A DNA stretch of 13,974 nt from Anaerolinea thermophila (GTDB lineage: Bacteria > Chloroflexota > Anaerolineae > Anaerolineales > DRKV01), in the NCBI GenBank assembly GCA_020722405.1, contig DYKW01000032.1, positions 1 through 13,974 of the forward strand, given 5' to 3'. This document shows, in pieces, positions 6,799 through 13,805 of this stretch. The notes below the pieces were generated by a model. That model saw nothing but the letters and a program-made list of their open reading frames with translations. It was not told the DNA's origin and ran no database searches. The stretch's first letter is position 1; each line of letters opens with the position of its first letter. The translations under genes and the position numbers were made by a program.

Positions 6799-8181
6799 AT
6801 GAAACTTGAACTTCCCATCCCCAACATTGCCCCTCCTCTTGATCCCAATTATCGCCCTGCTATTTTAGCGAACCGCGCATTTCAGGCACAATGCGAAAAT
6901 AACGGCGTCCCCATCGTAATTGGCTTGGAACGCAATGGCGGAGAAGTCACTCGCTTTGAGACCAAAATTTTGCCAGATGAGCACCCAAACGCCAATCAAA
7001 ACCTGGAATATATCGAGCGCATGGTTAAGTTTTTGCTCTGGCAACGGGGTGGTTTCAGGGTCTATATCGGTGGTTCACAAAAAGTCGGCGAATATATCCG
7101 CAAAGTCTATGCAGCGGATGGCGCACGCAAATTCGACCATGATTTTATGGGCAACAAAATTTACGAGCGGGATTTTGAAGTCATCTCCTGTCGCGTGGAT
7201 GAAGTGCCCGCTGCGCACGAGGCCGGGAAGTTGCTCGGCGGCTATTTGCAGGGGGCCCGCATTGGGTTCGATCTCGGCGCATCCGACCGAAAAGTGAGCG
7301 CCGTGATGGATGGTAAAGTCATCTACAGCGAGGAAGTGGTCTGGGAACCCCGCAAGCACGACGATCCCGCCTACCACTACGAGGAAGTGAAAAAAGCCAT
7401 TTTAACGGCAGCCAGCAAACTTCCCCGCGTGGACGCGATTGGGGGCAGTTCGGCAGGCGTCTATATTGACAACCGCCCGATGGTCGCATCCCTCTTCCGC
7501 AATATCCCCGCCGAACGCTACGACGACGTGCGTAATATGTTCCTGCGCATCCGTGAAGAGATGGGTGTACCGCTTGAGGTCATCAATGATGGCGACGTGA
7601 CCGCGCTGGCGGGGGCCATGTCGCTCGAAGATAACGGCATTTTGGGGATTGCAATGGGATCAAGCGAAGCGGCAGGCTATGTCAACACCGAAGGTCGCAT
7701 TATGGGCTGGCTGAACGAGTTGGCATTTTGCCCGATTGATTACAGCCCAAATGCCCCGATCGAAGAATGGTCGGGGGATATTGGCTGTGGTGCGACGTAT
7801 TTGTCGCAGCAAGCCGTTTTCCGTCTCGCCCCCACCGCAGGGATCGACATTCCCGAAGGCATTACGGACGCCGCTAAACTGAAATTTGTGCAGAAAAAAC
7901 TGGAAGCAGGCCACAAAGGTGCCATCAAAATTTGGCAAAGTATCGGCGTTTATTTGGGTTATACCCTTGCCCACTATGCCGATTTCTACGATCTGAAGCA
8001 CGTCCTGATTTTGGGGCGCTGCACATCCGGCGCAGGCGGCGACTTAATCCTTAGTGGCGCAAAACAGGTCTTAGCAAGTGAATTTCCTGAATTAGACTTT
8101 CACATCCAACTTCCCGACGAGAAGAGCCGTCGAGTCGGGCAGTCGATTGCGGCTGCGAGTTTGCCTTATTTGGGTGAGTAA
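6799..8181 (+). CDS. ROK-fold putative amino-sugar kinase, divergent
   Basis: This 460-residue protein has an actin/hexokinase-type ATPase core from about 153. The phosphate-1 loop is GFDLGASD (156-163), NDGD (263-266) carries the expected catalytic Asp264, there is a second Gly-rich segment IAMGSSEAAG (284-293), and the adenosine motif is LGRCTSGAGGDLIL (405-418). About 150 extra N-terminal residues precede the core; I do not recognise them as a known domain. The ROK zinc motif C-x-C-G-x-x-G-C is absent: the region reads EEWSGDIGCGATY (322-334). It is therefore an outlying ROK-like protein. Its place directly after a ROK repressor, and with a deacetylase and an SIS deaminase, suggests ATP-dependent phosphorylation of a free amino sugar. 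That function is inferred, and substrate sensing is an alternative. Confidence 0.75.
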   Translation: MKLELPIPNIAPPLDPNYRPAILANRAFQAQCENNGVPIVIGLERNGGEVTRFETKILPDEHPNANQNLEYIERMVKFLLWQRGGFRVYIGGSQKVGEYIRKVYAADGARKFDHDFMGNKIYERDFEVISCRVDEVPAAHEAGKLLGGYLQGARIGFDLGASDRKVSAVMDGKVIYSEEVVWEPRKHDDPAYHYEEVKKAILTAASKLPRVDAIGGSSAGVYIDNRPMVASLFRNIPAERYDDVRNMFLRIREEMGVPLEVINDGDVTALAGAMSLEDNGILGIAMGSSEAAGYVNTEGRIMGWLNELAFCPIDYSPNAPIEEWSGDIGCGATYLSQQAVFRLAPTAGIDIPEGITDAAKLKFVQKKLEAGHKGAIKIWQSIGVYLGYTLAHYADFYDLKHVLILGRCTSGAGGDLILSGAKQVLASEFPELDFHIQLPDEKSRRVGQSIAAASLPYLGE

Positions 8182-8225
8182 AAGACAAAAAATTGGTTCG
8201 AACTTGGAGATTGAAGCAATTTGAC

Positions 8226-8230
8226 AGGAG
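8226..8230 (+). promoter_or_regulatory. Ribosome site fixing deacetylase start
   Basis: AGGAG lies 8 bases before the ATG at 8239. An in-frame TTG at 8221 would put this box inside the coding sequence and add only six residues, so 8239 is the better start. Confidence 0.75.
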
Positions 8231-8238
8231 AGATTTTT

Positions 8239-9087
8239 ATGAAATTTCATTTCGACACCGCCGAAATTTACGTCCCCGATGGCGTGAGCGTGGAAGAAGC
8301 ATTGGCGCGCACCACGCATCTGTGCATCGCCGCCCATCAAGATGACATCGAAATTATGGCTGCCCAGCCGATTATCGAATGCTTTCAGCAGGATGATAAA
8401 TGGTTCACGGGCGTGGTCGTCACGAACGGACGTGGCTCTCCCCGCAATGGGATTTATGGAAAATACACTGACGACGAGATGCGGGATGTGCGTTTCAAAG
8501 AACAGCGCAAAGCCGCTTTCGTCGGCGAGTTTTCGGCACAGATTATGCTCGATTATCCCAGCAGCATGGTTAAGGATGGAAGGCAATCTGCGCCTGTGGA
8601 TGACCTCCTTGCCATTTTGCGGGCGACCCGTCCACAGTACGTTTACACCCACAATCTGGCAGACAAGCACCCCACCCATGTTGGCGTGGCCATGCGCGTT
8701 TTGAGCGCGTTGCGTACGCTGAATGCAGAGTCACAGCCAAGTAAGGTTTACGGCTGCGAAGTCTGGCGCAGTCTCGACTGGATGCGGGATGCCGAGAAAG
8801 TCATCATGAACAATTCAACACAAAAGAATTTGCAGGCGGCGTTATTGGGTGTCTTTGACTCGCAGATTAGCGGCGGGAAGCGCTATGACCTCGCTACGAT
8901 GGGACGACGCATCGCCAATGCGACGTTTTTTGAATCCCATGATGTCGACGAAGCCAGCGATTTGAGCTATGCGATGGACTTGACGCCATTAATGCAGAAC
9001 CCTGAATTGGATATTTCTGAATACGTCAAAGGCTTCATCGATCGTTTTTCTGACGATGTTGAACACTTAATCGCCGAAGTAATGTAG
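8239..9087 (+). CDS. PIG-L family metal-dependent N-deacetylase
   Basis: This 282-residue protein has no signal peptide, so it should act in the cytoplasm. PIG-L/LmbE enzymes use zinc to hydrolyse the N-acetyl group of GlcNAc-containing substrates, as in MshB and archaeal diacetylchitobiose deacetylase. The first metal motif is AHQDD (32-36), with Gln in place of the usual Pro but His33, Asp35 and Asp36 kept. The third ligand would be His147 in DKHPTHVGVA (142-151), and THNLADKH (137-144) frames the site. Between the putative kinase and the transporter, it probably converts imported N-acetylated amino sugar to the free amine. It lies 57 bp after the kinase gene. Deacetylation of an unrelated glycoconjugate remains possible. 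Confidence 0.85.
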   Translation: MKFHFDTAEIYVPDGVSVEEALARTTHLCIAAHQDDIEIMAAQPIIECFQQDDKWFTGVVVTNGRGSPRNGIYGKYTDDEMRDVRFKEQRKAAFVGEFSAQIMLDYPSSMVKDGRQSAPVDDLLAILRATRPQYVYTHNLADKHPTHVGVAMRVLSALRTLNAESQPSKVYGCEVWRSLDWMRDAEKVIMNNSTQKNLQAALLGVFDSQISGGKRYDLATMGRRIANATFFESHDVDEASDLSYAMDLTPLMQNPELDISEYVKGFIDRFSDDVEHLIAEVM

Positions 9088-9256
9088 AAAATCTGTAAAA
9101 AGAAGGAGGTGATCGCTACTCAATATAAGTTAAATAAGAAGGCGCAGGTCATCAATCCTGACCTATCCAGACTGATAGCCTACGCAAACTGTGGGTGAGT
9201 GGAAGTCACCCGAAAAGATTGTAAGTTTTTCAATTTGAAAATTCAAGGAGAAAGAA
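9088..9256 (+). other. Leader of transporter genes, two hairpins
   Basis: These 169 bp hold an unusually complete ribosome-site-like sequence AAGGAGGTGATC (9103-9114). Two hairpins follow, AGGTCA/TGACCT (9146-9164) and GGGTGA/TCACCC (9193-9211), each with a 6-bp stem and 7-nt loop. A 15-bp palindrome TTTTCAATTTGAAAA lies at 9227-9241. The real ribosome site for the next gene is AAGGAG at 9245-9250. The segment 9214-9225 matches one operator arm at 10 of 12 bases, but no second arm is present. I find no convincing promoter boxes and no riboswitch family I can name. Confidence 0.45.
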
Positions 9257-10660
9257 ATGCGTTCCAAATTGTTTGTTCTAGTGATGTTAGTTACGCTCGT
9301 ACTGAGCGCTTGCGGTGGCGCTGCCCCAACAGAAAAAGCCCCCGCTGCCGCGGTGACTGAAGCACCTGCCACGGTGACTGAAGCACCTGCCGCCGCAACC
9401 GAAGTACCTGCCGCCGCAACCGAAGCACCAGCCGAAGCAACTGAAGCGCCCGCCGCAGAAGCCGTAGAACTGACCTTAGGTTCTTGGCGCGTCGATGATG
9501 TTGAAGCCTGGGATGCGATTTTAACTGCTTTCAAGGCCGAACACCCCAATATCACCATCAACTTCGACCCCACCAATCCCCCCGATTACAACGCTACGCT
9601 TCGCACCCAACTTGAAACTGGTACCGCTCCTGATCTTTTCTTTGTTCGCTCCTTTGCCACCGGCTTGGAGCTCTTTGAGGAAGGTTACGTTGCTTCATTG
9701 GCAGACCTGCCCGGTTTGAAAGAAAGCTTCCCTGCCGGCGCACTCGCGCCCTGGTCAACCGCCGAGGGCGAACCCTTTGCCGTCCCGATTGCTGCTGTTT
9801 CTCACGGCATTTACTATAACCAAGACATCTTCGACGCCAATGGGATTGCAGTTCCCCAAACTTGGGAAGAATTGATGGCTGTAGCGCAGACTCTTCAAGA
9901 TGCCGGTGTAATCCCCTTTGCTAACGGCACCAAAGACGCCTGGGATATCAACGAAGTTGTCATGATGGCCCTCATTCCTAACAATATTGGTGGTATCGAG
10001 GGACGCATGGCGTATCTCAATGGCGAACGTTGCTTCAATGACGCCGATATGGTTGCTGCCTATACACAAATTCAAAATCTGGCTCCTTACCTCCCCGATG
10101 ACTACACCGCCACCAGCTACTATGATTCCCAGCAACTCTTTGTTCAGGGCGTAGCAGCAATGATGTTTGACGGCTCTTGGAGCATCTCCGCTTTTGAAAA
10201 AGATGCCCCAGAATTCAACTGGAGCGTCTTCGCTGTGCCCCCCGCAGAAGGCAAAGACCAGTATATTTCCTTCCACATGGATGCCGCTATCGGCATGAAT
10301 CCCGCCACTAAAAACGCCGAAGCCGCAAGGACCTTCCTTGAGTGGCTCGAATCCGAAGCCTTCGCCGAAGCCTTTGGTAATGGCGTTCCCGGCTTCTTCC
10401 CGGTTAGCAACAACGTGCCCACCCTGACCAATCCCGTTGCCAACGAATTCTTATCTTTCAACAACAACGCTGCCGGTACTGACATCCGCTTTGTTTGGGA
10501 AAAACTTTTAGACTCTCCTGAAGGCGCTCCCAGCACCTATACTGTGATGAACGATGGTGTTATTGCTGTTCTTGCTGGTGAACAAACGCCGCAAGAAGCC
10601 GCAGACGCACTTCAGGAAGCACTCGCCTCCTGGTACGAACCTGCTCAAAATTGTAAATAA
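9257..10660 (+). CDS. ABC sugar-binding lipoprotein (SBP family 1)
   Basis: This 467-residue protein is a lipoprotein. The signal peptide ends in the lipobox LSAC with Cys19 as the lipidated residue. A flexible linker follows, containing five tandem heptads of the form (V/A)TEAPAx (33-67). The binding domain from about 70 shows the family-1 pattern: a strand ELTLGSW (71-77), helix DAILTAFKAEHPNITI, TGTAPDLFF, PIAAVSHGIYYNQDIF with VPQTWEEL, and a C-terminal half with FVQGVAAMMFDGSWS. It would capture a sugar or amino sugar outside the membrane and deliver it to the two permeases. AAGGAG (9245-9250) sits 6 bp before the ATG. The ligand cannot be read from sequence; amino-sugar specificity is inferred from the neighbours. 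Confidence 0.92.
   Translation: MRSKLFVLVMLVTLVLSACGGAAPTEKAPAAAVTEAPATVTEAPAAATEVPAAATEAPAEATEAPAAEAVELTLGSWRVDDVEAWDAILTAFKAEHPNITINFDPTNPPDYNATLRTQLETGTAPDLFFVRSFATGLELFEEGYVASLADLPGLKESFPAGALAPWSTAEGEPFAVPIAAVSHGIYYNQDIFDANGIAVPQTWEELMAVAQTLQDAGVIPFANGTKDAWDINEVVMMALIPNNIGGIEGRMAYLNGERCFNDADMVAAYTQIQNLAPYLPDDYTATSYYDSQQLFVQGVAAMMFDGSWSISAFEKDAPEFNWSVFAVPPAEGKDQYISFHMDAAIGMNPATKNAEAARTFLEWLESEAFAEAFGNGVPGFFPVSNNVPTLTNPVANEFLSFNNNAAGTDIRFVWEKLLDSPEGAPSTYTVMNDGVIAVLAGEQTPQEAADALQEALASWYEPAQNCK
9353..9457 (+). repeat. In-gene 21-bp tandem repeat
   Basis: Five 21-bp units encode the heptads VTEAPAT, VTEAPAA, ATEVPAA, ATEAPAE and ATEAPAA. The first two units are nearly identical in DNA: CGGTGACTGAAGCACCTGCC occurs at 9351-9370 and 9372-9391. 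The others have drifted at the base level while keeping the protein pattern. A 21-bp period keeps frame, so slippage would change linker length without inactivating the protein. Confidence 0.85.
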
Positions 10661-10676
10661 GCGCTAACAGAACTCA

Positions 10677-10710
10677 AAAGCAGACAGGTCTTAGTAGACC
10701 TGTCTGCTTT
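10677..10710 (+). terminator. 15-bp intercistronic hairpin
   Basis: AAAGCAGACAGGTCT (10677-10691) and AGACCTGTCTGCTTT (10696-10710) form a perfect 15-bp stem with loop TAGT, followed by CTT. It lies 16 bp past the binding-protein stop and 21 bp before the permease ATG. Such a stem typically gives partial termination or 3'-end protection, so that binding protein is made in excess over permease. Confidence 0.75.
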
Positions 10711-10731
10711 CTTGAAGAAAAAGGAAAAGCC

Positions 10732-11661
10732 ATGGCTCAAAGAATAAAAAAGTTTTATCAAGAACAAGGAATATGGATTCTCTTTATTCTCCCTGCGCTA
10801 CTTGTCTATCTTGCATTCATGGCTGCCCCCCTCTTTGATTCCATGCGCCTGAGCTTTTACACAGGCAAAGGCTATACCCCCACAGAGTTCGTTGGGTTTC
10901 AAAATTATATAGACCTCTTTACCAACCCGATTTGGCGGGAACGATTTTTAGGCGCACTCAAAAATACCGCGATCTTTTTCGCCATCCACATGACCGTTCA
11001 AAATAGTTTGGGGTTATTTTTCGCAAATCTATTATCCGCAGAATTCAAGGGAAGGAATTTCTTCCGCACCGTTATTTTTGCCCCTGCAACACTCTCCGTT
11101 CTCGTCACAGGTTTTCTCTGGACGCTCATTCTCAACCCTCATTGGGGAGCAATCAATCAGACGCTCAAAGCAATTGGTTTAGACACATGGGCAAAACCCT
11201 GGCTCGGTGACAAAAATTTAGCCTTACCAACTATCTCATTAACCTCCGTCTGGCAGTGGGTTGGCATGCCTACCGTCCTTTTTCTCGCCGGTCTTCTTGG
11301 CATCTCAGATGAAATTCTCGAAGCAGCCCGCGTCGACGGTGCATCCAACTGGCATATTTTCTGGAAAATCAAATTGCCCCTCATCAAACCCGTCATCGGC
11401 GTGGTTGCCATCTTGACCTTTGTTGATAACTTCAATGCTTTTGACGTGATCTACGCAATGGCCGGCGCAAAAGGTGAGCCCGGTTACTCTACAGACCTGC
11501 TCGCCACCTTTTTCTACCGCACAGGTATTGCCGGTGAACACCCCATCGGCATCCCCAATATGGGCATGGGCGCTGCCATTGCTACCATCACCTTCGTTAT
11601 TTTAATGACAGGTGTTTTATTGTGGCTCTATTCATCTCGCGCCAACGAAGACGTAGCCTAG
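10732..11661 (+). CDS. ABC sugar permease, MalF/UgpA type
   Basis: This 309-residue inner-membrane subunit has about six predicted helices, starting with GIWILFILPALLVYLAFM (13-30). The cytoplasmic EAA loop that docks the ATPase is EAARVDGASNWHIFWKIKLP (197-216), matching the EAA-x3-G-x9-I-x-LP pattern. It pairs with the permease that follows to form the sugar channel served by the upstream lipoprotein. AAGGA at 10721-10725 precedes the ATG by 6 bp. The next gene starts 9 bp after its stop. Confidence 0.93.
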   Translation: MAQRIKKFYQEQGIWILFILPALLVYLAFMAAPLFDSMRLSFYTGKGYTPTEFVGFQNYIDLFTNPIWRERFLGALKNTAIFFAIHMTVQNSLGLFFANLLSAEFKGRNFFRTVIFAPATLSVLVTGFLWTLILNPHWGAINQTLKAIGLDTWAKPWLGDKNLALPTISLTSVWQWVGMPTVLFLAGLLGISDEILEAARVDGASNWHIFWKIKLPLIKPVIGVVAILTFVDNFNAFDVIYAMAGAKGEPGYSTDLLATFFYRTGIAGEHPIGIPNMGMGAAIATITFVILMTGVLLWLYSSRANEDVA

Positions 11662-11670
11662 GAGAATAAC

Positions 11671-12492
11671 ATGAGCCGCATTCAAAAAGCATTCACTTAT
11701 CTCGCTCTCTCGATCTGGTCATTGATTGCCATCTTTCCAATCTGGACACTCATCATCAACTCCTTCAAGCCCCAAAAGGAAATTTTCAGCAATCCTTTTG
11801 GCCTGCCGCAAAATTTCACTCTCGAAGGATATAAAGCCGTCTGGCTTAAAGGGAATTTTGGCACCTATTTTCTCAACACCATCTATGTCACAGTCATCTC
11901 CCTTGCGCTAATCGTCTTCTTTGGCTCCCTTGCCGCGTATGCCCTCGCAAAATGGCATTCAAAAACCAGCACTGCCCTCTACGTTTTTTTTATCGCCGGG
12001 TTGATGATCCCCATTCGTCTGGGCACAATTGATCTTGTTCGCATCATGCAGATGCTCTCTCTTCAAGACACCATCTGGAGCCTGATCCCCGTCTATGTTG
12101 CCATGGGAATGCCCATCTCCATCTTCATTCTGACCGCATTCGTTAACACCCTGCCCAAAGAAATGTTCGATGCCACCAAAGTAGACGGCGCTTCCGAGTG
12201 GCGTGTTTATCTCCAAATTGTTGTGCCCCTTTTACGCCCAGCCATTGCTACGGTTGCCATCTTCAATATGATGAAAATCTGGAACGATTTCTGGTTCCCG
12301 CTGGTCTTCATCCGTGCCGAAAAATCGCGTACTATAGCGTTGGGCGTCTCCCTTCTCTTTGGACAATATCGTACCGACTGGACGCGCGCTCTCAGCACCC
12401 TCTCCCTCGCAGCCATCCCCATCCTTCTACTCTATATCCTTCTCTCAAGAGAATTCATCAAAGGATTAACCGCCGGCGCTATAAAAGGCTAA
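11671..12492 (+). CDS. ABC sugar permease, MalG/UgpE type
   Basis: This 273-residue partner permease has six predicted helices; the first is LALSIWSLIAIFPIWTLIIN (11-30), followed by the typical SFKPQKEIF. Its EAA loop reads DATKVDGASEWRVYLQIVVP (167-186), with the first EA changed to FD/DA but the Gly and the terminal Pro kept. The C-terminal helix ends in REFIKGLTAGAIKG, a common tail in this family. The ribosome site GGAG (11661-11664) overlaps the stop of the preceding gene, so translation of the two permeases is closely linked. No ATPase gene follows. Confidence 0.93.
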   Translation: MSRIQKAFTYLALSIWSLIAIFPIWTLIINSFKPQKEIFSNPFGLPQNFTLEGYKAVWLKGNFGTYFLNTIYVTVISLALIVFFGSLAAYALAKWHSKTSTALYVFFIAGLMIPIRLGTIDLVRIMQMLSLQDTIWSLIPVYVAMGMPISIFILTAFVNTLPKEMFDATKVDGASEWRVYLQIVVPLLRPAIATVAIFNMMKIWNDFWFPLVFIRAEKSRTIALGVSLLFGQYRTDWTRALSTLSLAAIPILLLYILLSREFIKGLTAGAIKG

Positions 12493-12511
12493 GTTTTCAG
12501 GATAAAGAACT

Positions 12512-12538
12512 GCAACAAACCCAATTTAGGCTTGTTGC
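12512..12538 (+). repeat. Imperfect hairpin between permease and SIS gene
   Basis: GCAACAAACC (12512-12521) pairs with GGCTTGTTGC (12529-12538) with one A-C mismatch around a 7-nt loop. It lies in the 94-bp gap after the second permease. No T run follows, so it may tune mRNA decay or partly terminate; a regulatory role is not shown. Confidence 0.45.
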
Positions 12539-12586
12539 CCACTTAATAACCCCTACCTGCCCAAAAAGTGTACCCGAAAAACGCCC

Positions 12587-13624
12587 ATGACCCTCATCTC
12601 TGAAATTCACGAACAACCCGCCCGTTTAACGGAACTTCTCTCCTCGCAGCGTAAAAAAGTCGAGAGCATTGCCCAAGCCATTCGCAAGAGCGAGCTGAAT
12701 TTTGTCTTTCTCGCCGCGCGTGGCACATCCGATAATGCCGGTCGCTACGCCAATTATCTCTGGGGGGCGCAGAATCATCTCCCATTGGCGTTGGCGACGC
12801 CGTCACTTTTTACCTACTATCGACAACCGCCGACGATCAAAAATGCGCTCATCGTGGGCATCTCGCAGTCGGGGAAATCGCCCGATATTGTCAGCGTGCT
12901 GGAAGAGGGGAAGAAGCAGGGCAACCTGACGCTCGCCATCACGAACGAAGCCAACTCGCCGCTCGCCAAATCTGCTGATTTTGTGCTGGATATTCAGGCA
13001 GGCGACGAGAAAGCCGTCGCTGCGACGAAGACTTACACCGCGCAGTTGATGGCGATTGCGATGCTCTCGACGGCGCTTTCAAATGACGAAACTCGCTGGA
13101 ACGAACTCGCCAAAGTCAGTGGTTGGGCAAAACAGGCGCTAGCGCAAGAGCAAAAAATCGCGTCAGCCGCCCAACGTTATCGCTACATGGATCAATGTGT
13201 CGTTTTGGGGCGCGGCTACAATTACGCCACCGCCTTCGAATGGGCGCTGAAAATGAAAGAGTTGAGTTATATTGGCTCTGAACCCTATTCCTCAGCAGAT
13301 TTCAAACACGGTCCCGTTGCAATCGTGGAAAGCGGTTTCCCCGTTTTCGCTGTTTCGCCACAGGGTAAGGTTTTTGATTCGATGCAGGGAATGCTCAAAC
13401 ACCTGTGTAATGATCTGCGTGCCGAGTTGGTCGTCATCTCTAATTCGCTGGCAGCTCTTGAATTGGCGGAAGTCGCCATCCCAATTCCTGAAAATGTCCC
13501 CGAATGGCTTTCGCCGATTATCAGCATCATCCCTGCACAGTTATTTGCCTATTATCTGACGGTCGTGAAAGGCTACGACACCGAGCAGCCGAGAACGATC
13601 AAAAAAATAACGGAAACGCGTTAA
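12587..13624 (+). CDS. SIS-domain amino-sugar-phosphate deaminase/isomerase
   Basis: This 345-residue cytoplasmic enzyme corresponds to the isomerase half of GlmS with no glutaminase domain, so it should not use glutamine. Two SIS domains are visible. The first has ARGTSDNAG (44-52), GISQSGKSPD (91-100) and TKTYTAQL (147-154). The second has LGRGYNYATAFEWALKMKE (207-225) and SSADFKHGP (235-243). Residues equivalent to the GlmS isomerase catalytic set are present: E225, H241 and the C-terminal lysine in PRTIKKITE (K339/K340). Stand-alone relatives include NagB-II and archaeal GlmD, which turn glucosamine-6-phosphate into fructose-6-phosphate and ammonia; AgaS acts on the galactosamine series. 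It would complete the pathway of this cassette. No strong ribosome site precedes the ATG, but MTLISEIHEQP is the usual beginning of this fold. Confidence 0.88.
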   Translation: MTLISEIHEQPARLTELLSSQRKKVESIAQAIRKSELNFVFLAARGTSDNAGRYANYLWGAQNHLPLALATPSLFTYYRQPPTIKNALIVGISQSGKSPDIVSVLEEGKKQGNLTLAITNEANSPLAKSADFVLDIQAGDEKAVAATKTYTAQLMAIAMLSTALSNDETRWNELAKVSGWAKQALAQEQKIASAAQRYRYMDQCVVLGRGYNYATAFEWALKMKELSYIGSEPYSSADFKHGPVAIVESGFPVFAVSPQGKVFDSMQGMLKHLCNDLRAELVVISNSLAALELAEVAIPIPENVPEWLSPIISIIPAQLFAYYLTVVKGYDTEQPRTIKKITETR

Positions 13625-13631
13625 AATACGG

Positions 13632-13684
13632 GAGATTGCCCAGCCATCTGATATGCTAATCACAGCATGTCAGATGGCAATCTC
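13632..13684 (+). terminator. Long bulged hairpin after cassette
   Basis: GCCATCTGATATGCT (13643-13657) pairs with AGCATGTCAGATGGC (13664-13678) through 15 pairs, one of them G-T. An outer stem GAGATT/AATCTC follows, with a 5-nt bulge. GAGATTGCC (13632-13640) can alternatively pair with GGCAATCTC (13676-13684). It begins 7 bp after the SIS stop, and little T run follows. It is the likely 3' end of the cassette transcript. Confidence 0.65.
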
Positions 13685-13740
13685 TCTTGATTAATGTTCC
13701 AAGCATGGGGGTCACGCTTCAATCCTTTTTTCGTATTTGT

Positions 13741-13805
13741 TTACCGCCGAGAACGCAGAGAGCGCTGAGATGACAGAACGGGAAAATCTTGACCAGATCA
13801 CGGAG
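13741..13805 (+). repeat. 65-bp inverted repeat, right copy
   Basis: This is the exact inverted partner of 116-180. It begins with three 9-bp units, CGCCGAGAA, CGCAGAGAG and CGCTGAGAT (13745-13771), which run into the ATG at 13770, and then covers codons 1-12 of the GxxExxY-type gene. Here the unit continues into the rest of the gene, so this is the fuller copy. Confidence 0.9.

Noticed and set aside
6799..8181. BadF/BcrA-type ATPase call
   Set aside because: The Gly-rich motifs fit the broad hexokinase/actin superfamily, but the context and the NDGD/GRCTSGAGG pattern favour a ROK-like sugar kinase.
8221..8238. TTG start for the PIG-L gene
   Set aside because: It would place the AGGAG ribosome site inside the gene; the ATG at 8239 is correctly spaced.
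8092..8679. 195-codon minus-strand frame
   Set aside because: It lies antisense to the kinase end and the PIG-L gene, both well supported on the + strand.
9109..9198. 29-codon GTG frame after the strong ribosome-like site
   Set aside because: The GTG overlaps the ribosome site itself, leaving no spacing, and the peptide has no recognisable character.
9140..9225. Riboswitch or hammerhead-like segment (CTGATAG, ACGCAAAC, CCGAAAAG)
   Set aside because: The hammerhead core needs CUGANGA, which is absent, and the layout does not fit the c-di-GMP or glmS ribozyme consensus I can recall.
9163..9576. 137-codon minus-strand frame over the lipoprotein start
   Set aside because: It is the antisense of the Ala/Pro/Thr repeat linker, which is open by composition.
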